Assembly: GCA_025617745.1 (NCBI GenBank) | Contig: CM046853.1 | Location: forward strand, 33,612,625-33,676,624 | Direction of reading: 5' to 3' | DNA length: 64,000 nucleotides | Source: Heliocidaris erythrogramma | Taxonomy: Eukaryota; Echinodermata; Echinoidea; Camarodonta; Echinometridae | Part shown: piece by piece, positions 25,144 to 36,619 of the stretch | Position numbering within the stretch: position 1 is the stretch's first letter | How the letters are laid out: every line of letters begins with the position of its first letter | Position numbers and translations under genes: made by a program | Notes under the pieces: generated by a model | What the model saw: the letters and a program-made list of their open reading frames with translations, nothing else | Databases searched by the model: none | What the model was told of the DNA's origin: nothing

Positions 25144-25166
25144 TTTAGGGTTAGGGTTAGGGTTAG
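25144..25166. repeat. short interstitial telomere-type repeat
   Basis: Three and a half units of TTAGGG, continuing into degenerate TAGGTATAGG. It is flanked on both sides by ordinary sequence, so this is an internal tract, not a chromosome end. Confidence 0.8.
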
Positions 25167-25644
25167 GTATAGGTATAGGACTTAAGTATAGTGGTGGGTC
25201 CAGGCTTGAAGTTTTGATACAGATAGAGTTAGAAATTCACCGCAGAGCAACTTTCACAGGAACATGTGTCATGCCTTTAAACCTAGAACGCATTTAATAG
25301 ACCTACATGTACATTGTACAGAATAGTGGCCCTTCTTACTGGGAACTTTACATTTGCTTAAATCTTTCGGGGAAAAAGGCCCATATTTTCAGCTGCCAAG
25401 CTTCTACCTTCAGGAATATTACAATGATTCCCAGGAAGTTCCATGCCTTTCTCACACAGGGTACATGTATTTCCTTAAAATTAGCAAGCAGGAATTGCTA
25501 CAGTATGGACTACATCAGTGGCTTATGATCAAAGTTACTAATTAACATATTAACATATTTTAAACTACCATGTATAATGAATATTTACTTGAGACATTCC
25601 GGAAAGCCCAACATTAAGATGTGGAGTCTATAAACTGATAAATA

Positions 25645-26195
25645 TCAAAAGGGAAGTCCACCCTCATATCAAGTTGGTTTTAAACGAAGCAGAAAATTGA
25701 AGAAACAGATCAGTGAAGGTTTAAGAAAAATATAAGAAATAAGAAAGTTACACGCATTTGAAGTTCAAATCAATCAAACACAAATTGGCAACTCTGTGAC
25801 GTGCCTTGCGAGTTCCTCTCCCATTTTCCCTGTACCCCAAAAATCATTAATTTCCAATTTCTCTAAATAAAGTATTCAATCATACATGTACAATTGTACA
25901 TGCAGCTTAGATATAATCATTGCTCATATTTTTACACAAAACCTACATATATGACACAAATCTATTCCTTCATCAAAACCTAAGATAATGAAAATATGTG
26001 CATTCTTTTTGTACTGAGCAAATGGGAGAGGAGCTTGCAAGATACAATGTACGTTGCCAATTTGTGTTTCATTGATTAAAACTTTAAAAATCATAACTTT
26101 TTTATCTGATATTTCTCAAACTTTTACTATTCTGTTTCTCTCATTTTTCTGCTTCTTCTAAACCAACTTGTAATCAGGGTGGACTTTCCCTTTAA
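25645..26195. mobile_element. foldback MITE, family 2
   Basis: Ends AAAAGGGAAGTCCACCCTCA and TCAGGGTGGACTTTCCCTTTAA, followed inward by TCAAGTTGGTTTTAAACGAAGCAG and its inverse. The left target site has drifted to TCAA while the right is TTAA. The design is the same as family 1 but the sequence is distinct. The only other copy seen is at 39,455. Confidence 0.85.
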
Positions 26196-29158
26196 TCTGC
26201 TCAAAATGCTCAAAATAACATGTCTAGAAAGAAAACAAATCTTCATACGTTAACGCTTCATTCAGAAATGCACTAATTATCGCAGCAAAACAAGCTTCAA
26301 AGTATTTGTTTGCATATCGAAAACACTGTAAATAACATGTGTTTACAAATGAGATAGTACTGTGTAAGTAAAACTTCTATGCAAACTTCAATTACTAGGA
26401 TAAGGTACATGTAATTGTGGTGAAAAGGGGTATATATTTATCCTAAACGACAAAACATATTTCCTTTTTCCAACAAGAAAGTTAATGTATAGCATTATTA
26501 AAATTCTACATTTTTCTCAAGAGCTGCATAACATGCTGTAGAATATTAAACAAACTGCACACTAGTGTATCCTCCAACATTAATGGGTATAAATCTGGAA
26601 TATTTAAATCTGGAAGTGTTCAAAAACACCTAACTTTAATACTAGTAAAGCCAGAGCAATAATTCAACATATAGTTTACATTGAACATGTTGTCCAATGT
26701 TGTTATTCAGGGTAGCAGCATCGGTGATATTTACAAGTAGGAACTTTCACTTTACAGTACATGTAGCCCTATGTCTACATGATAATACATGTACCGTACA
26801 TGTAGTTACCCTAAATTTAGCAACAACAAGAACTTCACTGGGGCAGACAGCCATTGATCGATTTTACTATTGTTGGATTAAATCAGGATTAGAGAAAGGG
26901 TCAAGATTTAAACAAGGGTATAAGATTAGGGCGTGCTTAGGATTATAGTCTCAAGATTTGAGATCAGCATTGTGCTTAGAACAAAGCCAAGGTGATTAGG
27001 TTGGAATTCAATGCTCCTAGATCAATACAAATCACATGCCTTTGAAGATTAACATTGTAACTGCTTGCAGGCTCACCATCAAATGTCTTTCCAAAAGAGA
27101 TTGTGCAAACTCATACCATGTAGTGAGAAATGCATTAGATCTATGTAAATGGCATTGCAGTAATCAGACACTAAAATATACATGTAAATGGGGACAGACA
27201 ATTAAGGTCAAAATTCAAAATAAAATGATTCTGATGTACATGTAGCTTCATGATCTGATTCAGAAGCCACACAATATCGCAGTATGTACAGTATGTAAAT
27301 CAGACTATCCCTCATACATATTTTTGTATGATGTTTAATGATTTTTGTTTTTAGCTGTAGGCCTACTCATACATGCAGTATGACACAACAGTTATGTGTT
27401 GTTTTTCCGAGGGTTCATAATTCCGAAAAATTTTAAAGGGGTCAAATTTCTGAAGGTTCGTAATTCCAAAAATTTATTGTAAGCTCTATGGCAATAAGTC
27501 CTTAATTATTTTTTGGAAATTGCATACTTTCGAAATAACAAACCTTTGGAGTAATGCATCAGATGTTCGGAATTAAGAACCCTATTTCAATTTCAGAATT
27601 ACGAACCCCTCCTATGGGAAATTTGTATCTCAGTCTTCAGAATTACAGACATTACATGAACATTTCATGGAAAACGAGTACCACCCCCATCCCCCCGACA
27701 CAATACCCACTGCTCACACACAGTTTATGAAAGACAATTACATGTATATGTATTATGTACAGTACATATTAAAATAATGAGGGAGAATCTGATTTAGTAA
27801 CATATGATACAGATATTTGGTTTGGTATTCTCCAAATAACGACATAAAAAGAGTTTAAATGGGAGGTGTTTTATGAGTAGGCATTAATTCAAGATGCTGG
27901 TTTCAGAATTAATCTACACGACTTTTATCTTGAAGGTAATGCTCTAAATTGGGGTTCTTAGAGAAGGTCTGATTCACTAAGTCAAAATGTTGTATGATTC
28001 CCACTCACTACATGCGATGCAAGGTTAGTGTAGATAGCCTTGCACTTTGTGTACCGCGATGAATTGTCTCTCATAGCAATTGTGTGATATTTTGCACATA
28101 TGTGTGCTGGGAAGGAGCAAGATCGCCGGCCAAAAACAGCCTGAAAGTTTCACTTGATCAAGATGATAAAGATCCTATTGAAGAATCTGGCATGAAATTA
28201 GATATTCTATCATCCTAAAATGTAGAAGTAAGTATTTCTCAAAATTTTGCTGATTATATTGGTGTTTTTACCTCTTCAACTTACAGATCGTAAGTTGTGA
28301 TGGTCCTGTGAGTGTATGAATCCTATATCATCACCTACATATATTCAAATTGCTGTCACCAGAGTAAAAAATTCTGATTTAAGTTTGACAGTCTTTACCC
28401 AGGGTACTATAATATCACTTTACCTCGCAGAAAGTATCAAATCTAAAAGGAAGGGCTCCTTTTCATGTACATACAGTGTACTGTATATATAATAATCATA
28501 TGATATTGGACTAGCAAGAGAATGTTCTACTCCTTCCTTGTCAGTGAAAAATCGCTACCGCCATCAATTTTTTTTCTGATTGTTTTTAATATGTCACTTC
28601 GCAGCGATGGCTCTGTGACCTAACCCACTCACACGTATGCGAGGTGTGTGGGTTGTCCATGTGCATTAAAAACCCTATTGATGGAGTATTCTATGATTTT
28701 TTCTTGCAAATAAAATCAGTAGATCAGTAAAAGATGGCAAAAGAAATCAAGTCATACACTTAGAATATTGAAATCATTGTTTTTCACAGTTAACGATACA
28801 AACGCATGATCTAATGTCTGACTTACCAATCATTAGATCACGCCCGATATGACCCGCACAACCACACCGAATTTCTCTTTTTTCTGTACACAAGATTCAC
28901 TAAATGCAAGGAGATATCTACCCTCGTCATGCTCGTAATATAAAAGGACTTACAGCGAGACAGCAAAGGATAGGACGCCCGATGGTACGGTATAGAATCC
29001 TTGCACAGTGCCGTCGAAAATCCGGAGCGCTACATCGGCAACGCCTTCACTAAAAGCATCCAAATCAAACAAATCTCTGGGATTATATGATTACTTTCAC
29101 TGGTGAGACTCTCACTCTAGTTGGCTTGAATTACCGGTAACAAGTAAAGGCTCAATGA
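26196..29158. other. intergenic DNA up to the retrotransposon
   Basis: Includes a decayed block at about 27,410-27,660 made of direct and inverse TTCGTAATTCCGAA-like motifs. No gene is recognised. Confidence 0.45.
27410..27660. repeat. TTCGTAATTCCGAA-type motif cluster
   Basis: GGTTCATAATTCCGAA, GGTTCGTAATTCCAAA, TTCGGAATTAAGAACC and TTCAGAATTACGAACC occur in both orientations. A similar cluster is at 46,400-46,610 in the last intron of the DSL gene. Confidence 0.55.
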
Positions 29159-29377
29159 TGTAGTAGGAATTACCCCCACCCCCTATAGGGCTTTACCCAT
29201 TAGAGGGCGCCATACACCTTTGGGCACGAGACTGTGTGGAATTTATGCTGAACTGAACTGACGAACTGAACTGAGAAACACTGAACCTCTAATGTCGGTA
29301 AGTTTAGCACTTTTCACCATTTTACTGTAAGTTAAGTATTTACTCGTGTAGCTGAGGTCCTTAAGACCAAACCTACA
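29159..29377 (+). repeat. 5' LTR
   Basis: Begins TGTAGTAGGAATTACCCC and ends AAGACCAAACCTACA, with TGTAG/CTACA termini. It contains a direct repeat of the GAACTGAACTGA type. Short for this group (219 bp). Confidence 0.92.
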
Positions 29378-30615
29378 TTATTGACGCTGCTTGCAGATCT
29401 GAATTTTGCCTTTGTGGGCGAATTTTGTCTCGTAATTTTTTGACACAGCGGGCACAGCTGCCCATATACGCATAGGCATCTTGTGCGACCCCGTGCGTTG
29501 GGCTAGGCTGCTCGCTGTGACTGATATTGGAATCACAGTAGGGTAAAATTTTGATTATTGTCGAAAGCAGGGCTGCTAGGTCGGCCTTGTTTATTTTGAA
29601 CGTTGTGATATATATTTTTGTGCGTTTGGTGCGAGTGTCATCGGTCGGGCTGAGTTATTGGCCCGGCTTGAGGCATTTTTCTGAGTTTTTTTAGTCGTCT
29701 GTCCCAGTGTAGTTCCGGCGAATTTTTGCCGGGGTTTTTTCCGTTGGGGGTGAGAAGGCTAGTGCTATACACGTGTGTCTTTGTTTTGCTTCTGTCACGG
29801 GTGTTTGGCCTTAGTTAATGCTGTGAGGTGTCTATTTCGGTGTCTTTTTAAGGTGATTGTCGTTGTGCGTGTGCTTTTGGGGTGTGAAAGTGGGTTATTT
29901 GCCAGTTTGAGTGTTCGTTTCGTCTGCTCACTATTTGTTGTTAGCGCGTAGGTTCTCGCAAGGGCCTGGGCTGGAACGGCTATACTCGTATAGCTATAGT
30001 GGTTGTGGCTGGCGGAGGGATACTCTTTGGGCTTTCCGTCGTGGATCGACGCCATCTTGTTTTCTTGTGCTGTGCAAATCCGTGCAGATCGACACAGACG
30101 TCAGCTTTCTGTAGAGAACGTCAATTGATCCTTAATTAGGTAAGTCTTTGGTATTTTTATCCGTTTTCATTTATATAGTGAACTGTTTCTGAGTTTGAGT
30201 GGGTATATTGTGCCCTGTTCGGGTTTGTTTTGGGCAGGTTTTCTGCGCCAGAACGCTTGGAGTTTCGAGCTAGTCTAGTGGTCTATAGTGGTAGGCTGTG
30301 TGTAGTCTATTGTGTGAGTGAGTTTATGGTTTCTGCTTGTGTTGCGTGTGGACCCACCCACTCGTTGTAGTGCGGGAGTCCGGTTAGAAAAAAAAAAAAA
30401 AAAAAAAAAAAAAGAAATAAGTTTGTGACGGTGTGTGGTGTGATTATTCGTGTGTGAGTGTATTAGCGAGATTTCGTTAATAAATTAGGAAACTCCAAGT
30501 GTTGTAATATTTTCCTGTCGGGTAGTTTAGGACTGGACGGGAATAAGCGGTTATTTTAGAGTAGTTTTTAGATCGTTGCAATGACGGAGGGGGAGGGTAG
30601 ACTCCCCATCAATAT
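29378..30615 (+). other. retrotransposon 5' leader
   Basis: The sequence directly after the LTR (TTATTGACGCTGCTTGCAG) is where a primer-binding site should be, but it does not match a tRNA 3' end I can name. An A(26) tract lies at about 30,389. An ATG at 30,581 opens a 32-codon frame that is offset from the main gag frame. Confidence 0.6.
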
Positions 30616-32415
30616 GTGTTCCTACGAGGAACTTGCATCAATGCGGGGCTCAACCCCGTGCAGGCCGGGATCATTTTAGGGCTCCGGACTGAGCATGGGA
30701 ATATAACCCCTGAATTATTTGTGGCATTTCCAGGGCTTGCAGAGTCCCGGGGGCTGGTTGACCAATTCGACTTTGCTACTCGGGACGTAGAGAGCACCTG
30801 GGTCACAGAGGGGACGCCCCTTCAGGGTGGGGGCAAAGGGGGTGTTTACACCAGTACCCCCAACGGGGCTAGGGCCCACGTAGGACAAAGGGGGGCAATA
30901 GACCATCAGTACCCCTATGATATTTATCCGCCTCCCTCAGGGGATGTGTCGCGCAAATCCCGGGGCGTAGCCCCGAGCATGTCTCACATTCCTGGGGGGC
31001 CCCAATATAGAGCTGGGGAAAACCCAGGGGAGGGCGGACCTATTGGTTATCGGCTGATGGGGAGGGCAGGTGAGGTTCCCATGGAGTCCGGGGGGTGTTC
31101 ATGGAGGGGGGCGGGGTACGTCAGCCCCCCTACCCGAGTAGTCCCCCAACAGGGGGGCTCATTTTGGCAAGCCAGCCAGAGGGGCACTGCGGTGGGAAGG
31201 GACCATCGGGTCTCGTCACACCTGGGGTTTAGTTCCAGGGACATTCGGGAGGAATTTCAAACCCAATTAGGCCGGGAATGCTTAAGGGATAGTCATGGAA
31301 GGGGCAACCCCCTTTCAGGGTATCCAGGGGGTCCTATAGGGTCCCCCCTCTTTCCTGAAGAGCAAGATTATAGGTGCTCGGCTCCTAGGAGGGGTAAGCT
31401 TGGGGAAAATGCAGGTAGGCCAGCCTACCAGCCGCTTCCCAGAACTATCTCCTTCGACGGGCGGGGAAACTGGAAGGCATTCTTCCATAAATTCACGGCT
31501 TTTGCCGACCGGCAGGGGTGGGAATCTCCCCAACGACTAGATCAACTTAGTTGGTGCCTGGAAGGAAAAGCGGGAGAGTATTTGAGCTTGGCTCTTGAGA
31601 GGGAGCCAGACTTGGAGTATTTCTCGCTCGTACGCAAATTGTCGGAGCGATTCGGGGAGGGCGGGTTGCCGGAATCCGCCCAACTCGAGTTCGCGGCGGC
31701 CAAGCAGGGACCAGAAGAGTCTCTGCCCGATTGGTCCGATCGGGTGCTCGGGTTAGCTCTTCGGGCGTTTCCCGGGGGCCAGGGGTCGTATGTACAACAG
31801 CAGGCCATTCTCCGTCTGTGCCAGGGGTGCTCAAATCGGGAGGCGGGGTGTCATACGCTGACTCAACACCCCGCCACCGTAGAAGAAGCCGAAAAAACTA
31901 TCCAGTGGCACCAGCATGTACACAGGGCTATGTACGGGCGTGGGCGACCTGTCAAGGCTGTGGCCTTGAAGGACGAGGGGGATTTCGAAGTCCGCAAAAT
32001 AGACCTACCCCCTCAATCGTCGAGCCGTCCCCCTGGAGACCGGCAGCGCGCCGCATTGGGTGAGCCTCGGGGCCGCCTAGAGGCCCGGGTAACCGATTTG
32101 GATGCCCGGGTAGCCGGTTTGGATACCCGGGTAGCCAGTTTGGATACCCGGGTAGCAAATTTAGAGCGGGACCTCCGGAAGGTCCTAGAGGCCCTGCAGT
32201 CCAGGCCGGGGGCTTCCCGGGAGCGAGCTAAGTCCCCGGGGGGCGATCGGTGTTATGCCTGCGGGGGGCACGGACATTTCCGGAAGGATTGCCCCACAGC
32301 CAAGGGAGACAAAGGGAACGTGCGGGTTTCCTTTGTCAACTGTCCTGAGGAGGAAAACTCCAGCGGGTCGGAGGCAGAGGCCAGCCCCCGGCCCGACCCG
32401 AAAGAGGCCAACTAA
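30616..32415 (+). CDS. gag: retrotransposon gag
   Basis: A 599-codon frame. Residues about 275-400 contain the W..F...F / L..L.G.A..Y pattern of Ty3-type capsid domains (FDGRGNWKAFFHKFTAFADR). At about 490-520 there are four consecutive 7-residue units of the V.(D/G/S/N)LD(A/T)R type, encoded by about 21-bp tandem DNA repeats at 32,085-32,165 and predicted to form a coiled coil. A single CCHC zinc knuckle (CYACGGHGHFRKDC) starts near residue 546. The open frame begins at a GTG with no ATG until about codon 122. The natural-looking ATG at 30,581 is in another frame, so the N-terminus is either frameshifted or mis-started. The protein packages the element RNA. Confidence 0.85.
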   Translation: MFLRGTCINAGLNPVQAGIILGLRTEHGNITPELFVAFPGLAESRGLVDQFDFATRDVESTWVTEGTPLQGGGKGGVYTSTPNGARAHVGQRGAIDHQYPYDIYPPPSGDVSRKSRGVAPSMSHIPGGPQYRAGENPGEGGPIGYRLMGRAGEVPMESGGCSWRGAGYVSPPTRVVPQQGGSFWQASQRGTAVGRDHRVSSHLGFSSRDIREEFQTQLGRECLRDSHGRGNPLSGYPGGPIGSPLFPEEQDYRCSAPRRGKLGENAGRPAYQPLPRTISFDGRGNWKAFFHKFTAFADRQGWESPQRLDQLSWCLEGKAGEYLSLALEREPDLEYFSLVRKLSERFGEGGLPESAQLEFAAAKQGPEESLPDWSDRVLGLALRAFPGGQGSYVQQQAILRLCQGCSNREAGCHTLTQHPATVEEAEKTIQWHQHVHRAMYGRGRPVKAVALKDEGDFEVRKIDLPPQSSSRPPGDRQRAALGEPRGRLEARVTDLDARVAGLDTRVASLDTRVANLERDLRKVLEALQSRPGASRERAKSPGGDRCYACGGHGHFRKDCPTAKGDKGNVRVSFVNCPEEENSSGSEAEASPRPDPKEAN

Positions 32416-35400
32416 GGACTGGGTTGCCGGGCAACCAGGCGGCTGAAAAGCACCTGGGAATGCCGGTTTCTGACAAAACCTGGTCAGAAGACGCCTCCAA
32501 GGAGCTGGGAGAGGTTTTCACTGCAGGGGATCCAGTAGTGGGGGCATTTTCCCAGTATATAGCGGAAGTCACCACTTGCGAACTTCCAACCAGTCCAAGG
32601 GAGACCATTTCTTTGGATCCGATGCCGGATAATGCCTCGAGTCCGGAACCGGAATCCGATGAGATAGAAGAAGTGGTAGTTTGCCGACTTCAGTCTTCTT
32701 CTTCGCTCAGTGTCCCTATAGTTATAGGGGGTCACCCCCTTAGAGCAATAGTGGATACGGCGGCTGAAGTCTCTATCATCTCCGATCGGGTGCTGCAACA
32801 CCTGAAACCGCAGCCGAAAGAGCTCCGGAATGCCATATTACATGCGGCGGGTAGAGACATGAGCATGAAGGGGACAATAGTGGGGCCGGTGAGTATTCAG
32901 TTGGGGGAACAAACGTTCTCTGAGCGGCTGTATGTTGCACCTATCACAGATGATATGCTACTGGGAATGGATTTTCTCGGGAAACATAGGGCAATTATAC
33001 ATTTGTTTCACCCGAAGCTGGTGCTAGGGGGAGAAGAGATTCCCATGCTACATGGGGATAATCCCAGGCAGATGGGTGTAGCAAGGGTCCATGTCCGCAA
33101 GAGAATTATAGTCCCACCTAATACAGTTAAGAGGATAACCGGGGTCCTAGACCAACGGTTAGGGGACTATGTGTTCGAGCCACTGTCGGGTCACTCATTC
33201 CTCTTGATTCCTTGTTCCGTGCACGGGGCGGGGAACGAGATGGAGGTATATGTGGTTAACCCCACGGACCGGCACCGGAAAATTACCTGTGCGGACGTCC
33301 TTGGGGAGGCACATGAACTCCAGGCCGAGGCCTCTCAGGTGGCTTCCTCTGTAAGCTTTGACGGGGAGATCTCCCAAGTCAAAACAGGGGGGACCGAGGG
33401 GGTCCCACCCCACCTAGCCGAACTGTTTAAGCAGTCCTCAACCCTTTTATCGGAGGAAGGGCGGGACAAACTCCGGGACTTATTAATTCGTTTTTCCGGG
33501 GTTTTCGCCCAAGACGAATTCGATTTAGGGAAATTTGAGGGTGTTGAACATTCCATCGATACCGAAAATGCAGCCCCGGTTAAACAGAAAATGAGGCGTA
33601 CTCCGCTGAATTTTGCCGGGGAAGAAAAGGCGCATCTGGACAAGATGACTAGGGCAGGGATAATCCAACCTTCCCAGTCCGAGTGGGCCTCGGCCCCGGT
33701 CTTAGTCCGGAAGCGTGACGGGGGTGTCCGGTGGTGTATAGATTACCGGGCACTGAATGCGGTAACTCGGAAAGATGTTTACCCGCTACCGAATATCGAG
33801 GAATGTTTGGACACGCTAGTTGGTAACGCTTGGTTCTCTAAGCTGGATGCGAATTCGGCTTACTACCAAGTAAAAATAAAAGCGGGAGACAGGAAGAAAA
33901 CCGCTTTTACCACAAAGTACGGGCTCTATGAGTTTGTGCGGATGGGATTTGGTCTGTGTAATGCGCCAGCGACTTTTTCGCGGGCGATGGACCTAATCCT
34001 AAGGGGAATAAATTGGCAGACTGTCCTGGCCTTCCTGGATGATGTTGTTGTCTTGGGAAAGTCGGTGGAGGACCACCTAGCCAATCTGGAGGAAGTCCTG
34101 GGAAGGTTCGCTAAATTTGGGCTTAAATTGAAGCCTAAAAAGTGCGTTCTATTCCAGGAAAAGGTGGAGTTCTTGGGGAGGGAGGTGAGCGCTAACCGGG
34201 TTCAGCTCCGGGAGGAGCATATCCGGGCGGTCCGCCAGTGGCCCACTCCAAGAACTACAAGGCAAGTCGAACAATTCCTGGGCCTGGCCAACTATCACCG
34301 GGCGTTCATCAAGGGCTTTGCTGCTACTGCAGTTCCCCTCTACCGGATCACCGGGAAACAGCAGTTTCAATGGGGAATAGAACAACAGCAAGCCTTTGAA
34401 GGAATTAAAGACAGTCTCACGGAGGCACCGGTACTCACTATGCCTAATGGCCGGGATTTATTTATTCTGGACACGGATGCTTCTAATGAGGCCATCGGGG
34501 CAGAACTCCTTCAGGTACAAGATGGGGAGGAGAGGGTGGTGTCCTATGGCAGTTGTGCGCTAACCGCGGAACAACGGCGGTACTGCGTAACTCGGCGAGA
34601 ACTGCTGGCGGTGGTAAGATTCACTCGGCAGTACCGCCATTATCTGTTAGGGAAGCCGTTTGTGGTCCGCACGGATCACAGTAGCCTCACATGGCTTCTC
34701 CATTTTAAGTACCCACAGGGGCAACTAGCCCGCTGGATGGAGGAGCTCAGTCAGTATGACATGCGCCTGGAACATCGTCCGGGCAAGAAGCATGCCAATG
34801 CCGATGCTCTGTCTAGAGTCCCACTAGCGGAGCCGCTTTGTGAAGAGTACCGGTTGGGTTTTAGTTTAGAACACCTGCCGTGCGGAGGGTGCGGATACTG
34901 TTCCAAGGCTCACAAGAACTGGGCCACTTTCGGCGATGTGGTCGATAATGTGGTTCCCCTTGCTGGCCGGGCCGCAAGGGTGAAGGCCATGTTTGAGTCA
35001 GGGCTAGAGAAGAGTTTTGGAGCGACTCATGTGGTAGTCTGCACTTCGTCGGCGGGGGCCGGAGCTGTGGTGGGGGAACCCATAGTAAGAACAGCAAGGC
35101 TCCGACCTGTGGAAGTCGCGGAGGAGGAACCCTTGCCTGCAGATAGGATGCGGGCTGAACAAGAAAAGGATCCTGCTCTGGTGGCTTTGGGGAAATGGCT
35201 CGATGATCGGCAGGAACCGGATGAGGCCACTATAATGCTGTGGGGTCCGGAGGAGAAATTTCTCTGGATTAATAGGGCCCAGTTCCTGCGGGTAGAACGG
35301 GTCATATGCAAAAACGAGGAGGACCAGGGCGCACGGCTGTTGGTGCCCAGGTCATTGAGGGAGGAAGTCATGCGTGCAAGTCATGACATTCCGGCCGCAG

Positions 35401-35825
35401 GTCATCCCGGCAGGGATCGGACCAAGTCCTACATTCGGGCCAAGTACTTCTGGTACAAAATGGGCAAGGATGTGGCGGATTATGTCCGAACTTGCCCGAC
35501 CTGCAATAGGAACAAGAAGGCCACCAGGTACGGTAAGAGTCCCATGCGGAATTATCACGCAGGGGCTCCCATGGAACGGGTTCACCTGGATTTTCTGGGG
35601 CCATTGCCTAAGTCGTCCCAGGGAAATGAGCATATCCTCATGATGGTGGATCAGTTCACTAAGTGGGTAGAGTGCGTCCCACTGCCATCTCAGACAGCGG
35701 AGGAGACTGCCCGTGCTGCGGTTGGGGAATTCTTTTGCCGTTTCGGGTATCCGTTCGCTGTTTTTACGGACCAGGGAGAAATTTCGAGAGCAGACTTTTC
35801 AAAGGTATCTGCAAGGTTCTCCTGA
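32349..35825 (+). CDS. pol: retrotransposon pol, first part (protease, RT, RNase H, integrase N-half)
   Basis: This frame lies -1 relative to gag and overlaps its end by about 67 nt, so it is probably made as a Gag-Pol fusion by -1 frameshifting. Counting from the TTG at 32,424, domains are: an aspartic protease with [10 protein letters not shown] near residue 107 (DTA in place of the usual DSG/DTG); reverse transcriptase from about 375 with VFLDDVVVL-type FLDD near 537 (the YXDD box); RNase H starting near [13 protein letters not shown] at about 680; the integrase zinc domain H..H..C..C near 985-1,030; and the first catalytic Asp in [10 protein letters not shown] near 1,054. Just after FTDQG, which carries the second catalytic Asp, the frame is lost: the DNA is one base short at about 35,776, and a stop follows at 35,823. 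The remainder continues in another frame. Confidence 0.92.
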   Translation, partial: GGKLQRVGGRGQPPARPERGQLRTGLPGNQAAEKHLGMPVSDKTWSEDASKELGEVFTAGDPVVGAFSQYIAEVTTCELPTSPRETISLDPMPDNASSPEPESDEIEEVVVCRLQSSSSLSVPIVIGGHPLRAIVDTAAEVSIISDRVLQHLKPQPKELRNAILHAAGRDMSMKGTIVGPVSIQLGEQTFSERLYVAPITDDMLLGMDFLGKHRAIIHLFHPKLVLGGEEIPMLHGDNPRQMGVARVHVRKRIIVPPNTVKRITGVLDQRLGDYVFEPLSGHSFLLIPCSVHGAGNEMEVYVVNPTDRHRKITCADVLGEAHELQAEASQVASSVSFDGEISQVKTGGTEGVPPHLAELFKQSSTLLSEEGRDKLRDLLIRFSGVFAQDEFDLGKFEGVEHSIDTENAAPVKQKMRRTPLNFAGEEKAHLDKMTRAGIIQPSQSEWASAPVLVRKRDGGVRWCIDYRALNAVTRKDVYPLPNIEECLDTLVGNAWFSKLDANSAYYQVKIKAGDRKKTAFTTKYGLYEFVRMGFGLCNAPATFSRAMDLILRGINWQTVLAFLDDVVVLGKSVEDHLANLEEVLGRFAKFGLKLKPKKCVLFQEKVEFLGREVSANRVQLREEHIRAVRQWPTPRTTRQVEQFLGLANYHRAFIKGFAATAVPLYRITGKQQFQWGIEQQQAFEGIKDSLTEAPVLTMPNGRDLFILDTDASNEAIGAELLQVQDGEERVVSYGSCALTAEQRRYCVTRRELLAVVRFTRQYRHYLLGKPFVVRTDHSSLTWLLHFKYPQGQLARWMEELSQYDMRLEHRPGKKHANADALSRVPLAEPLCEEYRLGFSLEHLPCGGCGYCSKAHKNWATFGDVVDNVVPLAGRAARVKAMFESGLEKSFGATHVVVCTSSAGAGAVVGEPIVRTARLRPVEVAEEEPLPADRMRAEQEKDPALVALGKWLDDRQEPDEATIMLWGPEEKFLWINRAQFLRVERVICKNEEDQGARLLVPRSLREEVMRASHDIPAAGHPGRDRTKSYIRAKYFWYKMGKDVADYVRTCPTCNRNKKATRYGKSPMRNYHAGAPMERVHLDFLGPLPKSSQGNEHILMMVDQFTKWVECVPLPSQTAEETARAAVGEFFCRFGYPFAVFTDQGEISRADFSKVSARFS

Positions 35826-36619
35826 TCCACAAGGCCAAGACGACGCCATACCGACCTTCGGGTAATGGCCAGGTGGAAAGGTACAATCGTACCTTGATGG
35901 ATGCTGTCCGGTGCTATATCGGGCGGACCCAGAATAAGTGGGACGAGTACCTGCCTCAGATCGCTGGAGCGCTAAGGGCTACGGTTAACCGTAGTACCGG
36001 ATATACTGCTAACCGGCTGATGCTAGGGCGGGAGGTGAATCAGCCAGCCCATCTTATGTATCCTCTACCCGGGGACAGTGTGACTTGGGACCAGGAGGAA
36101 TACTTGGGCAGGCTAATGAAAGCAACCCAGGCTGCTCATGAGACGGCCCGGGCTAATCTGAGGAACGCTCAGAAGCGCATGAAGCGGGACTACGATGTAC
36201 ATTCTTTCCGGAGGCAGTTCCAGGAGGGTGACCCGGTTTATGTCCTTGACACTGCAACGGTCAAGGGCAAATGTAAGAAACTGAGCAGCCCCTGGAAGGG
36301 TCCCGGGAAGGTAGTCAAAAGGTTAACCCCCGATCTGTATCGGGTGGAGCTCCGGAAGTCGGTTTCTACTGTACATCAGGATCGGCTAAAACCGTGCCGA
36401 GACCGAGAGTTGCCGGAGTGGTGCCGAGAGGGGAGGCGAGCCGACCCGGAGGCTTTGTATTGCTTATGTCGCAAACCATATGACGAGACCCGCTTCATGA
36501 TCGGCTGCGACGGCTGTGATGATTGGTTTCATGGGGACTGCGTGGGGGTAACCCCTAGCGAGAGTACCCATATAGATAAATATTATTGTCCTCTGTGTGT
36601 GGGGCAGGAAAGGAAGTAA
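35777..36619 (+). CDS. pol: retrotransposon pol, second part (integrase C-half and PHD finger)
   Basis: Continuation of pol after the one-base loss. It starts inside the integrase core, carries the catalytic Glu in [11 protein letters not shown], then the GPFPVxK-like C-terminal SH3-type segment ([21 protein letters not shown]). It ends with a C4HC3 PHD finger at 36,460-36,612: C.C, C..C ([15 protein letters not shown]), H..C and C..C. The DDWFH tryptophan and upstream Tyr and Met positions match the aromatic-cage layout of PHD fingers that read histone H3K4 methylation, particularly the CFP1/Spp1 type. In many gypsy elements a chromodomain occupies this place, so the inferred role is guiding integration to particular chromatin. 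The stop is at 36,617-36,619. Confidence 0.9.
   Translation, partial: RNFESRLFKGICKVLLIHKAKTTPYRPSGNGQVERYNRTLMDAVRCYIGRTQNKWDEYLPQIAGALRATVNRSTGYTANRLMLGREVNQPAHLMYPLPGDSVTWDQEEYLGRLMKATQAAHETARANLRNAQKRMKRDYDVHSFRRQFQEGDPVYVLDTATVKGKCKKLSSPWKGPGKVVKRLTPDLYRVELRKSVSTVHQDRLKPCRDRELPEWCREGRRADPEALYCLCRKPYDETRFMIGCDGCDDWFHGDCVGVTPSESTHIDKYYCPLCVGQERK

Larger units (their letters stand above)
22602..25644. other. intergenic DNA
   Basis: Contains the second 65-bp hairpin (23,894) and a short TTAGGG tract (25,144). No exon is recognised. The frames present lack motifs. Confidence 0.45.

Noticed and set aside
25144-25166. Chromosome end
   Set aside because: Only about 3.5 units, with normal sequence on both sides.
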